Part shown: positions 42,950 to 56,472 of the stretch, piece after piece
Layout: each line of letters opens with the position of its first letter
Position numbering within the stretch: position 1 is the first letter of the stretch
NCBI RefSeq assembly: GCF_013426205.1
Contig: NC_089422.1
Span: 620,001-684,000 of the forward strand
Reading direction: 5' to 3'
Source of the DNA: Metarhizium brunneum
Taxonomy: Eukaryota; Ascomycota; Sordariomycetes; Hypocreales; Clavicipitaceae
Length of the DNA: 64,000 nt
Translations under genes and position numbers: made by a program
Notes under the pieces: model-generated
Told to the model about the DNA's origin: nothing
What the model saw: only the letters and a program-made list of their open reading frames with translations
Databases searched by the model: none

Positions 42950-45500
42950 GCAATGTCAGCGGACGAGAAATGGCCCGTACCCCGCATGCTGACGAGGGGG
43001 CCCTCGACCGACGATAATGATTTGCCCTTTGGTCATTCTCACACCTCCCGCGCGTATGGCGTCTTTTTGATATCCCATCGCGTGGGTGTGCAGGTGAGAC
43101 GGTGTCATCTTCGCCATCACGCTCACCTTGAATCTGCTGTATTGCGTATGTGAACCGCATGGCCAGCCTCCGCGGGGATCGCGACCGGCCGTAGTGTCCA
43201 GCGTTTCCATCTGCCTTTGGCCCAGCGGCCTTGAGCATCTCTGCTCTTCTTCCATCGTCCTCGTGTCTGTGAAGCGCGTTGAGAAGCGCATCCGGCGCCT
43301 CTGAAGTCAAAACGTGCGGCAAAGCAGCCGAACAACGTGTGCGCCACTCCCTTATCCCTTGCATTTTCGTCACTACCCGCTTCACGACGCTACAGGACCC
43401 AGACACGCATGCCCAGGACTGCGCATCCCGATTGTTCATGTCTTTCTGAGAGACATTAACATTCTCATGGCTCGACAGCCGGCGCAAAATGTCCTCGCCG
43501 TCCTTGGCACTCGGTGTCGTAGGTGTTTTCCCCGTCGAGTGGCGCCTATCTGCGTCAGCCCCGTGCTCGACAGGCTGTCCAGTGACTACCAGTTCCAACT
43601 TGCACAGAGTACCGCCAGGCGTATTGCCGCATCGCCAGCCTGATTGGCATCGTTGAGAGGAATGTTGTGCGTATTGCTTTGCATTCTCCAAAAGATGGCC
43701 AGTCACCGTATCCGAGATGCCACATGATGCGTACGTAAGGACTCGGGAGGGCGCAAACTTCGGCAGCCTGCGTGTCGCCCATCAGTCCAACATCGTGCTT
43801 TAATAGGGCTATCATGGCGAATCATCTCTTTTCGAATAGCTGCTAAAAGCACTCCTTTCAACCCCATCACGGCCAAATTTGGGCATTTGTGGCACCATCC
43901 AGACCAAGTCCTGGTCTTCCGTGGTCGGTCACGATGGCTAGCTGCATCGCAGCCTTGTCGTCCTTCCGAATATTGGGGTCCGCACCACCCTTAAATGGAG
44001 GCATACATACGCCTTCCTTTTTCTCCTATAGAATGGCTACGCTGAGCGGTGTGCAGACGCTCTTTCTCTGTACATTCATGTGTAAACCAAGTCATGTGTA
44101 CGAGGTATTCGATGACGCCGAGCGACCATTTGGAGCCGCCATATGTAGTGCTGTGGCGCCCATTGTTTGTGGTCAAAGTCGGATCGACTTTGTGGTATTC
44201 ATACTGAATTAGTGGTTGGACATTGTCCAAGTGCCCGTTCCGAGCCGCACGAAGGGCGGACAACCCGGTCTTGTTTCCGATCGTTTGATCTACCCCATGT
44301 TTAAGGAACTCCATCACCTCGACGGCGCCGGCTTCTGCCGCCATCACAAGGACTATCGGCCCGTAGTCATTCAGCCCACCTACTAGATTCCTGTGTGCCC
44401 CTCGCGGCCAATGACGGCGGCTGTGTTAGTGAGGCTCGTGATCCGTGTGGTGTAGCGGAGTCTTTGCCCTTCGACCTTAGGTTGGCACTATGCCCCCAAA
44501 GAAGGGCACCGATGTTAGCTCGGAATCTTCTTGGACCCGGGCGGACGCTATGTGTCGTGTTGTGGTGTAATTGGAGAGCGAGTCTGGACTCACGCCCTCC
44601 TCAAGAAGCCGTTCGGCCATCGCCAGCTTCTCCCCGCCAGCTTCACTTGCAGCATGTAGAGGTGTCTCTCCTTTGCTGTCGAGGTACTCGCGCCTACCGC
44701 CATGAACAAGCGGCATGATGAGCCTTGGCCGGTTCTGGAGAAAGGCTAGGTCAAGGGGTCACTCCCCCCTTGGACCTGTTCTATTCATGTCCAAGACATT
44801 GCCTCTTCATGGTGGGTTACCATGTATAGCTACCCGTTTAATTCAGTTGCTACTTCTTCAGGTGGTGGGATCAGATTCATCTGGCTCGCCAAAAGCGTCC
44901 AAGCCTTTGAGATCTGGTGGTTTCTACAAAGCCAACTAAGCCTCTTTAGTGACGATCTGGTGGTGGACTGATCGGAATTTTCCCCCAATACCATCAAGGA
45001 CCAGACTTGAATAGCCGCCAGCATGCTGCCCGCTCTCGGCAGCTACCTCAAGCGCCTTTAGTTCTCTCTGTGCGTCCCGCTCTACGAGCCACCCCCCTGC
45101 AGCTATCAATTGATATGACCCTTCCCAGCAGTAACCTCCTGGGCCGACATGAACATTGATTGAACCGGACATGTCAACTGGTCTGGTGGGCATGTGGACT
45201 CGCTAGAGATGGGCGGCTCTGGTTCCAGGATACTGCAAGTCTTGGCCCCCTCGCTCTTCCATAAAGTTTTAACAGCATCGAGATGCCCATACCGAGCTGC
45301 TAGTTGCATGAGTGTCATCTGTTGAGCCTTCTGGGGTTCAATCTCGGAACCTTTATCCAACAAGCTTTAAATAAGCACAGTGAAGCCCAGTCGGACCGCA
45401 AGGCGAAGAGGAGTGTTTTTCCCCTGACAGAGGCAACATATTTGGCTGCCATCCTGAGCGATTAACAGTATGACTAGCTTTCGTCCATGTTCTGTTGCTG
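42950..45500 (-). pseudogene. decayed ankyrin-repeat gene
   Basis: On the minus strand, several ankyrin units appear in successive frames, broken by stops and shifts. Clear examples in gene order are GKNTPLRLAVRLGF ending at a TAA near 45367-45372 then LLDKGSEIEP and LMQLAARYGHLDAVKTLW (45360-45230); DSKGETPLHAASEAGG...RLLEEGVSPDS (about 44680-44590); MAAEAGAVEVMEFLKHGVDQ and LSALRAARNGHLDN (44345-44220); and GKTPTTPSAKDGEDILRRLSS with NVNVSQKDMNNRDAQSW (about 43540-43420). The consensus GxTPLHxAA...G is recognisable but eroded. At least 25% of a large ankyrin protein seems to have stood here. A 316-codon frame at 42756-43706 starts with GTG and is part of the relic. Confidence 0.75.
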
Positions 45501-47190
45501 CTCAGAGGCACAACTCCAAGTCGTCAGGCGCCGGGATAGATGAGCTACGGGATCCATCCCTTTCCGACACGCTATGACCATATGGGTGCAGCATCAGGGT
45601 TGTCGTCACCTTATTCTCTGAAAACTGCACTTGAAGAGCCCGATTTTGAGTGTCTTGTACGCAGGTTGCTGCAAAAACAAAGAGCATACACCCGTGTCTC
45701 CCTCCTCGGCAGCTTGGTATAGTGGACTTGGTTCTCTCTCATCGTCGCTTTTCGATTCTGCTGCGTGAGTCAGGAGCAGCCGCACTGGCTTTTACGTGGT
45801 CATTTTGGCAGTCGTGAAGATGCGCAGCTTTGTTATTTGGTGGAATTAGTTTGCTTGTGCTCCTCTCCTCGTTCACAATGCTGCTGCGTGCTCCTCCGAT
45901 GCAATATCAATAGTTGAACAACATTCGTCTACTACCTCTGGCGCAAACAAGAAATGTCAGCTATATTCGGTTCAAGTCACCAGGCAGATGGAACCGGGTT
46001 GTTACGGCCAGCTTCATAACCTTCCACTTTGTAAAGCCACTGAACACAGTTGACAATAGAAAATGTTAACAAAAGCGAAGAGAAAGAGACAGCGACTGAA
46101 GTAATTAGTGCGCTGACTCTTGTACGAAGGTAAGGAGGTCAAGAATGTCAATTTGTTATCGCAAGCACATGACGAATTAGTTGCTTCACAAAGGACGCTC
46201 CCTCGCTTACTTGATGTAGGGTAAGTTTGTCTCCTTGCTTGCGTAGCATCGTGTTCCCCACGCGGCGAAATACATAGCATTCCTAGAGATAAGATAAGAT
46301 GGAATTTTAAAGAGAAATTATCGTGATGCTAGATTTATTCTTCTATGAATTGCAATTGCCAGCTTATTTCTATTTATATAGAGTTTATAGATGTCTGAAG
46401 TACCAGCAACCCTACATGCATTGACAGGCCCACTTGAGTGTATGATACAATGTCGCGAGAAGTTATTGACGTGTCAATAAATGTCTACTGCTATGTAACT
46501 ACCTAGGTACTAGATGGCTCGAAAAGATTCTGCAGCCTGCCGGCTATAAAGGCCTTTATCCAGGGCATTCCGAAATTGGGAATAAGGCAAATAGCACTAA
46601 CTGCAATACCAGTAAGGACATGGAGCCAAAATAAAAACATGACAGAGAGCACTGGCGACATGCACTTTTGTGTGCAGGTTATTGCGCCCCATTACTTATT
46701 TTGAGGCACATGGATGGGGGTGGGGGCGTTGCTCTGCCACAGATATCTACAAGACTCTTCAGCCACCTCACCAAGGCTGACGACTGACGTTCACGCAAGC
46801 TCCCACTTTCAGCTCCGACGTGATGATGCGTTACGAACACAACGATCCGTCATTCAAGACCACATCCGCCTGAAACCTTGCTGCTGAGCTATTTCCCCGT
46901 CAATTCCAACATCTCGACGAATTCACTCGACTTTTCGCTCCAGTCTCTTCTAGGGCAGGCGCCAGCCTCTGACCGTCTCGACAGCTCCTGCCTCTTGCCA
47001 CAGCTTGATGAGCCCCGCGCACTGCAGATCCCAGGTGCAGCTCCGAGCTTTGGAAGACGTCGACACCCGCCAACATCCCAGGCCTCCTGGCTCTCCCATG
47101 CCGCCACTGACCTGCCAAAGCCTGGACCCTTGAATAGGGCTCAGGAGAGCAGAAGGAAAGCATTTGGAATGACGGCGGCCGTCTCGTCAA
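45501..47190. other. intergenic with AT-rich block; leader of BEACH gene
   Basis: 46270-46640 is AT-rich and gene-free. 46800-47190 is the probable 5' leader of the BEACH gene and includes an ATG at 47169 that opens a short frame out of phase with the main gene. Confidence 0.45.
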
Positions 47191-50100
47191 ATGACCATGT
47201 CGTCCCATCCTCGTCGTTGCCGGTCCTCGACCTCTGCGTCGGTCCCAGTCACATCCAAGTCTTTTGACATCCTGCGCAACCTTCTCGATGGCTTTGCGAC
47301 TGCCGCATCCTTGACCGGCGATAACGGATACCCCGACATTGATAAACTAGTCAAGCCTCTAAGGGACATACATCAACATGTATCTGCGTTTGGGTCGCCG
47401 GCTTTGCAGGACGACTTTCGACACGCCCGCGGTTTTGACATTCTCCTCGACGTTCTGCGCGCTTTCTCGGGCTTCTACGACCCGCAAAAGCGAAGCCAAG
47501 CTGACATGATGTCGCTGTTTAGACTGCTGGGAGCCAGTTTGAACGTCCTCTCTTCGGTATTACGCAACCACTCTGGTAATAAGAGATTCTTTCGATATCG
47601 CGTCGCCGGCGGCGGATGGGAGGCTCTAGAACAAGTCATTGCTAGTATTGGACTGGGGGGTGCCGAACCTGATCCCTGGGTCAGCTGTCATGTGTTTGGA
47701 AAACTGCTTGCATTTGCACTGGACGATGAAGCATTGGATCTACTCTGTCAGTCTATTGCCAAACTATTGCGGCCCGAAGCCGAAACGGCACCGCCATCAA
47801 CTTCCAACGGAGACGACGACAAGGAGATGCCTCCGTCCGACGATGGCGACGATCAATGGGATCTGGTTCTGGCCCGATCGGCGGAAAACATTGGACCTAA
47901 TGTGCGAGATATCGTCAAGTCTACTTCCGTGATCCAATTTCCGGAAATTCTTCGCCCAGTCGTCAGCTTCTGGATGGCCATGCCGCGTGAGGCTAACTCA
48001 CCTGCGACACCAAGCTCCATTTTCGTTCTGGAAACGATTCTGTGTGCCATCTCAGATTCAATCTTCAACCGGGCTGCAGTTCATTCGACAGGGGTCCTGT
48101 CTCAGTTTCTACATGCAGCTTTTGGTCAGGAAGTATCTCTGGCCATGTCAGAACGTGAACGACTGCTCGCCATTTGCAAATTGCTCATGTTTCTAGGCGT
48201 TAACGAGCCTGCGGATACACAATTCCTTCTTGCCGCGTCACGACCTGATGCTGCCGACTTTTGTCTGGAAATGATGTCTAGATATGCCGGCCCATCATTC
48301 TTTCAGTTCGATCTGTCCTTGCATGGCCATTCGTCTCTTGAATTATCTACCCTTGGCCGGCCATTTCCTCCTCAATCAACTGCTGGCTACACCTTCACAG
48401 CATGGATACGAATTGAGAATTTTGATTCCACTTCCCACACTACCTTGTTTGGTGTTTTCGATGCTTCTCAAACATGCTTCGTGCTCATGTACCTGGAGCG
48501 GGACACCCGCAACTTCATCTTGCAGACTTCTGTGTATTCGAACAAACCAAGCGTGAGGTTCAAGTCCGTTGCCTTTAGCGAAGGAAAGTGGTATCATATT
48601 GCCATTGTGCACCGACGACCCAAGACCATGACCGCTAGCAAGGCATCTTTGTATGTCAATGGCGAATTCGCAGAGCAAGTTCGTTGCAATTATCCTCTAA
48701 CGCCACCACTGTCGAATGACAATAACGAAAGCTTCGCATCCTTCAACTCAAATCATAACAAGACAAATCCGGTTCAGGCGTTTTTGGGAACCCCTTTGGA
48801 GTTATCTGGCAAAGTTGGCCCTGGACGGGTTGTCTCAAGATGGTCTCTTGCTTCGGCCCATTTATTTGAAGACGTCCTCAGCGACGACTACTTGGCAGTG
48901 CATCACGGACTCGGCCCTAGGTATCAAGGAAATTACCAAGACAGCTTGGGCGGCTTTCAAACCTATGAGACCTCTGCCACCCTTGGTCTGCGCAATGAGA
49001 TTACCCATCCTGGTAAGGACGAGAATTCAGATATACTGCGCGCGGTTCGAGACAAGGCGAGCACGCTCCTACCAGAGTGTAGAATCATGTTGAGCATTCT
49101 TCCATCGGCCACGTTCCCAGAAAATGTTCAATACCTAGATACTGGTCTTCTGCGATCTCTTCCGCGGATATCCACTCGAAATTTGTTCCGTATATCAAGC
49201 CAAGAAGGGGCGCCGTTGGCAATCAATTGTGCTGTACCTAGTCTACCGGATGCATTGCTCAGAGCACAGGGCATGGCGTCTTTCCGTGGAACTCCAATCG
49301 TTGCTGTACCATCCTATCTTGACGAGAACCTTTGGCGACTTGCTGGATTCACTCCCCTTGCGCTGAAGCTGTTGGAGCGGGCCACTACTGCGGACGAAAC
49401 CGTTCGATCCATCGAAATTCTGTTTCATTGTATTCGTAAGAGCTGGCGAAATAGCGAAGCCATGGAACGAGACAATGGTTACGGTATACTGGGCATGCTC
49501 TTACGAATCAAAGTTGGCTATGGCACCCAAATCGCAGGTGAACCAGCAGCAGAACGGCTGCTCATCTCTAATGAAGACCGAGACAGCTTGTTGTTTCGTA
49601 TTCTGAGCCTTATTCTGGGCTTTGTTGGCTACAATCACGCAGAACCGATTGACTCTTTCATTGTCAATCCCTTGGCATATCGCATTCTGCTCATTGACCT
49701 TGACATTTGGAGGAAATCAACATCCCGAATTCAAGAGCTGTATTATAAACAATTTCTGACATTTGCAGTAAATAGTAAGCATCACGAGTTTAATAGCCGT
49801 AGACTGACACGGATGAGTAAGTCAAATCAATACATATCACACGCGACGAACAAACTAACGTTGCTGAAGGAATCGTGAAGCGTCTATTGGATGCTATGAA
49901 AGGGGAAGCCGTCTCCGAGGATGTTGTCTCGCATTTCATGCTTGCCTTTGAGATACTGGTCAAGTCAAACCTGAGCCAGGAGGTCATGCGAGCGCTATCA
50001 CTATTTATTACATATGCTTTCCACTCTCCAACGAATTCGAACCCGCGCACCCCCAAGCCCTTGTCTTCAATTCCACGACCAGGCACCCCCGGGACGCCAA

Positions 50101-53100
50101 AGAGGATCGCGGTAGATTTTATAAGGATGGCTACACCACCTTCAGGCACCAAATTTCTTTCTAGGCGACAACTTGGCGTGCGGGTGTTGGGCATGTATTC
50201 ACGCATTCTCTGCGAAAAAGGAAATACAAATCACATCAAGAAATTTGCGAGAACTGTGACAAACAAGGTGAGCTAGCTTGCACATGTTACTGATCGTTTG
50301 TCTAACTATTTATAGTGGCTACTGTACCTCCTTGCCGACGATGATGCTGAAGTTGTCATGCACGGTTGTAGGATTCTGGCTAGGCTTCTAGTTTCTCATG
50401 GCTCTAATTATACGTCAAAATTTGCTGGCAAATCTGGCGGGTTCATAATCATGGCTAGTAAGCTGAAGCGATTCTGGGCCAACGCCAAGCTGTGGCCCAT
50501 TTGCTTCAGCATTCTATTTGGCTACGATGCTGCCAACATTGGCCTGGAACAAGCCATTGATCCCTCTTCGCTACTCACCCTCTTCTCTAAGAGGAAAGTT
50601 GCATATCCGGAATCACTGGTGATCATAACGTCAATGCTTCAACACGGCTTGAGGGATGTGATGAACCGCCTGGATGAGAGTGATTCACAGACCAAGGGCA
50701 GTGATGTCAGTGACTCCAGGGCCGAAGCGGCAAATCTCTTCCCAGTAGAACATAAGAGTAAGTGCGAGCACGTGTATGCTGTTTAATGAATGATAAACTT
50801 ACCTTTGCTATAGTGACAAACCCAGAGAAAGCCGACAGCTCACTGTTCGATGAAAATGTGCTACTTGGCGTGATCCGTTTCTTGTTGGACCTGCAAGAAC
50901 GATCTGCTGACTTCCGAGACTTTGCCATTTCTTCAGAATGGATGCGAATGCTGCTCACCGCAGTCTACCCGTGTATCGTGAGCACCGATGCGGTCACGCC
51001 AGAAGTTGAACTGAACTCTCGAGATTCGGCTCTGACATTTGAAGGTAGCGATGTTATTATTCGCCCTATCGGAAGGGGCTCTGCTCCGGCACCGATTGTA
51101 AGAACCACCAGTGTGGATGTGTTATCATCACCTCAGTCAACTCCTCCCAAAGGCACACCGCTGCGACGAGCATCATCATTTGTGCTTCTCACAGCCCAGA
51201 AAGCGAGCTCAGCAGACCAGGCACACTCGGAGCTACGTTCACGGCCCTCGAATGACTTCAGTGGCCAAATTTCTGGCGGACCAGTCTTCGACGGAATGTT
51301 AGAGCTTGTTCTCCGAGTATTCTTGGACCAAGTCTGGAATAGAAAGGATTTCTCCGGATTTTCGCTCTTTGCCAAGGTTCCTCCTGGTTTTCAAGAGCAC
51401 CAAGCGTATTTCGAGTCCTACCTTTGGAGAAAGATTTTGGGACAGCTTACGAACAGAATCCACGCCAACCAAAAGTCACTCTGTGAACCTCGTCTGTTGA
51501 CCAATATCTTTCGGTTCTGTTCTCAGATGTCCGAAGCCATCTTTGAGGGCTGGTTTATCGACGGGGCCGAGGTTGCAATTGATTTTATTGGTTCGATACT
51601 GGAATATCTTCAGCGACCGGATATTTCAAACCTGAAAAGTGTTCGCTTGTGCAGCCAGGCGGTATCTACGGTTCGAAATTGCCTGCTCAGAATCGTACTC
51701 CTGAAGCTTTCGGACCTGGAAAACGCTCAAGTCACGGAAAAAGAAGCCAAAGGCTTTATGAATATGCTCGGATATTGGCAGATGTCTATCCTTGCATGTT
51801 TTGACCACGACGATGATTATTTCAGACTCTTTTGGTATCAGCTGTACATGAAGCTTATTGATGGCAAAATATCTATCAGGATTGCAGCAGCTAATCTTCT
51901 CAGAATCATCATGGTACAAAAACCGGACGAATCGACCGCCCTCATTCGGTCATGCATTACTCCCGACCAAAGACAGCTATCGCGAGATTTCCAGAAGCTG
52001 ACAGAAGTGGACGATGAGACTTTTGTCCTATGGGTGGACAAACACCGGCCATCTCTTGATAGACTGTTCTTCGGAAGCATTGCCAAGACATGGGAAGATT
52101 TTGTCATTGTTGAGAATCAACGTACGGCGGAGAGTGCTAAAAGTAGGCTCTCCAAGCGCAAGGACAAACTCAAAGTTTGGTACTCTGATGGCGTCAATGC
52201 TAGCAAGACGCTACTTAATCATGATGTTGGCAACACCGCCTGGATGAAGAGCATATTCAACTCAGAGTACTTCAAGTATCAGAGGCTTCTGCAAGACCAA
52301 CAAGATGACATGGCCTATTTGGGAGCCGCATATCGCAAGATGGAGAAGGATTTGAGACGGCCCGGTGCGGTTTTCAGCGAACCTACTCCATTGAAGTGGA
52401 AGCTCGATAGAACCGAAGGTCGAAATCGTATGCGGTTGCGACTTTTGCCAGATGCGTCTGGCATAGATGAGAAGTACCAGTCCAAGGGAAAGGCAATAGA
52501 GGCCGCATCAGTCCCTCTCCGGGTTAACACGGCTATTAACTCTACACCGCCGACCAATACGCCTAGCCGCTCGTTGTCTTCTACTAATCTCGCCGACGGG
52601 AACGACGCGGCGGCGACAGTCGAACCCGACTCTGTGTCGGACAAACAAGAAGGCGGATTCGTCGCCGAGGATGACTTTGAGCTGGTGGACGACCCCAATG
52701 AGCCGATTGAGGGGGAGGATACTTTTGAGGACAAGAACAGAAAGGTCATGAGGCGGTTGGAACACGGAGATCAGGTTCAGGCTGCTTACAACATGTCTCG
52801 AATCACCGGCTTAGAGGCCTGCGAAGGTATTCTTATCGTCGGTAAAGATGCCCTATACATGATGGACAATGTATTTCAGTGTGCAAGCGGAGACATTGTC
52901 AATGTCTGGCAAGCACCACCGGAGGAGCGGGATCCATTCACCATGGTTGTTACTGGGACCAAGACGCTCGAGAAGCGCCAAACTGCTGGCATGCGTGATC
53001 AAGATTCACGCCATTGGAAGTGGCATGATGTCATCAGCTTCTCCAAACGACGATTCCTGTTCCGAGACGTCGCGATTGAAATCTTTTTCACTGATGGCCG

Positions 53101-55279
53101 TAGTTATTTGCTTACGATGATTAACTCTGCTGTTCGAGATACTGTGTATGGCAAGTTACTGAATAAGGCGCCGCACACTAACACGGCCAATGCCTTGCCA
53201 AATCCGGAAGACGCCTGGAGGCTCGAAGCACTCAAGACAGTTGACGAGTCTCCCCAAGGATTTGGTGCAGGCTTAGGTTCCAGAATCGGGACGCTTTTCA
53301 ACTCTTCGCCATCGAATCCAATTGTGAAGCGATGGCAAAGAGGCGAAGTATCCAACTTTCACTACCTTATGATGGTCAATACCATGGCAGGCAGGACTTT
53401 TAACGACTTGACACAATATCCAGTGTTTCCATGGATCCTTGCGGATTATACGAGTGAGGACTTGGACCTTGAAGACCCGGCAACGTTTCGAGATTTGTCA
53501 AAGCCCATGGGCGCTCAAAGCCAAGCGCGAGTTCCTGGGTTTGTTGAGACGTATAGTGCGCTCAGGGAGATTGGTCAAACACCATTCCATTATGGTACTC
53601 ATTATTCGTCTGCGATGATTGTCAGCTCTTATCTTATTCGACTTCCCCCATTCGTGCAGTCGTACCTCCTTGTTCAAGGAGACAGCTTTGATCATGCAGA
53701 CCGACTGTTCCAATCAGTTGCTGACGCGTGGGCATCTGCCTCGTCTAAGAACAAGACCGATGTCCGAGAGCTTATTCCTGAATTCTTCTGCCTCCCTGAA
53801 TTCCTGACAAATATTAATGGATATGATTTCGGTCGCAAGCAAAGCACCGGTGCCCGGGTCGATCACGTTCGGCTTCCGCCGTGGGCCAAGGGAGACCCCA
53901 AGATATTCATTGCGAAGCACCGAGAGGCATTGGAGAGCCCGTATGTGAGCGAAAACTTGCATCTCTGGATAGACCTCGTCTTCGGATGTAAGCAGCGAGG
54001 GGAGGCAGCTGTGGAAAATCTCAATGTGTTCCACCATCTCTCGTACGCTGGCGCAAGCGACCTGGATCGCATCACTGATGCAAATGAGAGAGCTATAACA
54101 GCAGGTGTTATTCATAATTTCGGACAGACTCCTCATCAAGTGTTTAACAAGCCACATCCGGCTCGGGAGTACACGCAATGTTCGACCAGACGACTGGATA
54201 CCTCTATTTTCTCGTTGACATCTCTGCCTCGACCCCTGTTAGGTGAGAAATTCCTCGACTCGAATTCAACGAAATATTGGAAACTAATTTTTGAATCAGA
54301 GAGCCATGAACGTGTATCTAGTTTGATATACGCCCCAAAACTTGACCGGCTGTTATGCGCATCGGCATTCCGCTTGAACTTTGCACCGTATGATAAGTTT
54401 TTGGAGTGGGGATATGCAGATAACAGCATCCGCTTCTTCTTCAGCGACAATCGCAAGGTATGTCGCTTCCACATAGATGCAGCGTTTATATGCTAACCTA
54501 TTACTAGCCTGCCGGATTGTTTGAGAATCTCCATACCGGACAGATTTCATGCGCTTGCTTTGCAGACTCCAAAACGCTAATTACTGCAGGTGAAGACTGT
54601 GTTGTATCAGTCTACATGGTACACACGTCTGTTAGCAAACCTGTAGAACTTGTTCCACGATCCAGCGTTTTTGGTCACAAGACTCTGGTTACAGCTATGG
54701 CTGTTAGCAAAGCTTTCAGTACCTTTGTTACGGCGTCCGCGGATGGACAAGCCTTCCTTTGGGATCTCAACCAGCTTACTTTCATCCGCAAGTTGCCGCT
54801 GGTGCGGCTCGTGGAGTGTGCTGCGATGAATAATGTTTCTGGAGAAGTATTATTATGCTCAGGCCCAAACGTTCTCCTGTACACACTTAATGGAACACTC
54901 ATCCTAGACCAAAACGTTTGTGGAGAGCAAGATGATTATGTGCATTCTTGTGCATTTTACGAAGGCGCTGGAGATGAGTGGCTTGAGAATTGCATCATTT
55001 TTACCGGGCACAGCAAGGGACGGGTCAATGTTTGGCGCAAATGTGTTCTTGCGGGCAAGTGGACACTGGAGTTACTTCGAAGGCTAGACCATATCGACTT
55101 TAAGGGTGACACACAGGACAACACGGATGCCGGAATCACTTGTATTACCCCCATGCCCACCTGTGTATACACCGGAGATGAGGACGGAAGAGTGGTAAGT
55201 TCCCAAGATTCCATCGGGTAGAGCTTGTTTACTAAGAATTACGCAGTATGAATGGAATTTTGGTCGCGGAGACCGATAG
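47191..55279 (+). CDS. BEACH-domain (beige/Bph1/LvsA-like) protein
   Basis: Giant scaffold of membrane traffic, autophagy and vacuole/endosome function (BEACH family). Six exons, all in frame: 47191-49816, 49870-50267, 50316-50757, 50814-54457, 54508-55194, 55247-55279 (2609 aa); introns 53, 48, 56, 50, 52 nt. N-terminal third is helical (armadillo-like). A concanavalin/LamG-like sandwich lies near residues 394-565 (TAGYTFTAWIRIENFDS, WYHIAIVHRR, SLYVNGEFAEQ). A PH-BEACH domain spans about 1795-1940 (KVMRRLEHGDQVQAAYNM). The BEACH domain spans about 1988-2273 (KRWQRGEVSNFHYLMMVNTM, TQYPVFPWILADY, RDLSKPMGAQ). WD40 repeats follow to the end (HKTLVTAMAVS, ADGQAFLWDL, TGHSKGRVNVWR). The last exon codes for only ten residues. 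No WD-repeat or BEACH block is broken. Confidence 0.92.
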
Positions 55280-55731
55280 AGTCTGGTTCTTCCCAACCGA
55301 AAACCAGGTAGAAATCATCGTGATAGCATATTGTCTTTGAGAGAAGACATAACGACACCTGACGTTAATTAGAAAGGGAGTTTTGAGGACCCTTACATTG
55401 CCGCATAGCATGCCACTGTTTCCCTCCCCTATTTTTCCCTTTTGGTAACATTCTAGATTTGGACAAGACAGAAAGAATTGCTGGGAGCACGGCGCGGGAG
55501 GATATTTAGTGTTTCAGAGAAAGTACTTGCACACAAGATGTTGATTTAACTGAAAAAAAAGTTGAGCCTTAATTTGCGTAGCGGGCGGTAATTGTCGCCC
55601 CTTTGTGCATGTCGTCGATCTCGAAAACGCCGCTGGTTTTGTACACAGTTCACGACTAGTATTTGTCGTGAACATCTAGTGCCGCATGTCCACCCCCGCT
55701 GTTGTTCCTTCCGTATTTACCCTTTCTTCTT
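55280..55731. other. convergent 3' intergenic
   Basis: 3' flanks of the BEACH gene and the complex I subunit gene. No gene seen; 55550-55560 is a short A-run. Confidence 0.45.
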
Positions 55732-56035
55732 CTAATCGTCATAGCCTGTCAATTGTTTCCGAGGACCCGTAGGAACTGATACAAATTAGCCTCTGTCCTG
55801 ATGTCCCTATCGCATAGTCTTTTGCATTTAGAGCTTCGGAGCCAGTCATACCAGGATATGTAACGGGAATAGGCGCTGGATCAGCATCCCCGAAGTACTT
55901 TCGGATCGGAGGCACGATAGGCATGGCGATGGGACCGGCGGCGCCAATGATGACAGACCAGAAAAGCGCGGGTCGTTCACGAGCTGCCCAGCGGCAGTAC
56001 TTGAGAGGGGTGGACCAGAAGACTGGCGCAGACAT
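55732..56035 (-). CDS. NADH:ubiquinone oxidoreductase 9.5 kDa subunit (complex I)
   Basis: Small accessory membrane-arm subunit of mitochondrial complex I, related to NDUFA3. Two exons: 56035-55852 and 55775-55732; the 76-nt intron (GTATGA...TATCAG) joins in frame to give 75 aa. The sequence starts SAPVFWSTPLKYCRWAARE, has one membrane helix (FWSVIIGAAGPIAMPIV), then PPIRKYFGDADPAPIPVTYP and, after splicing, VPTGPRKQLTGYDD, an almost perfect family C-terminus. ATG 56035 is preceded by a probable intron in the 5' leader (CTAAC and AATACAG just upstream). It is head to head with OST48 (438 bases apart), so a shared promoter region is likely. Confidence 0.93.
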
Positions 56036-56472
56036 GATGGCCTGTATTCGAGGGAGAGAGGTTAGATCGGTCCGCGGTTTTCGAAACAGAACAGAGGGGG
56101 GTGCGCACTCAATGGGTTGAATTATCGACGTTGAGATGTGCAGGGCTGGCCGGGAGGCGGGCAAATGAGGTTGTTCCAATTGGCGATGCGCTGACAAGAT
56201 CGGAAAAGACTTCTTCCGTTGCGCGACGTCACACGCCCTGGCGTGGGCGCGACGTGGTCTTGACCCAGTCATGACACCCCCCACATTGGCCTGGAAGCTC
56301 AGAGGCCAGACACAAGGCGACGTATCCCCAAGGAGCTTGTTTGGAATAGTAGCTATTCATGCCAAACTCGTGGGCAAACTGGCCGAATCTTCCCTCCACA
56401 ACCCACGACGAATTGGTCCACCCCTTTTCGCTATCTAGTACGACAAACGCATTGAGTGCGTAATTCTTCAAG
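56036..56472. promoter_or_regulatory. bidirectional promoter between complex I subunit and OST48
   Basis: About 437 bases separate two divergent housekeeping start codons. A probable 5' leader intron of the complex I gene (branch CTAAC, acceptor AATACAG) lies close to 56050. Confidence 0.5.

Noticed and set aside
42756..43706. 316-codon minus frame as an intact gene
   Set aside because: Opens with GTG and contains eroded ankyrin units; read as part of the decayed ankyrin gene.
47169..47267. ATG at 47169 as start of the BEACH gene
   Set aside because: Out of phase with the main frame; stops at 47267. It may only be an upstream ORF.
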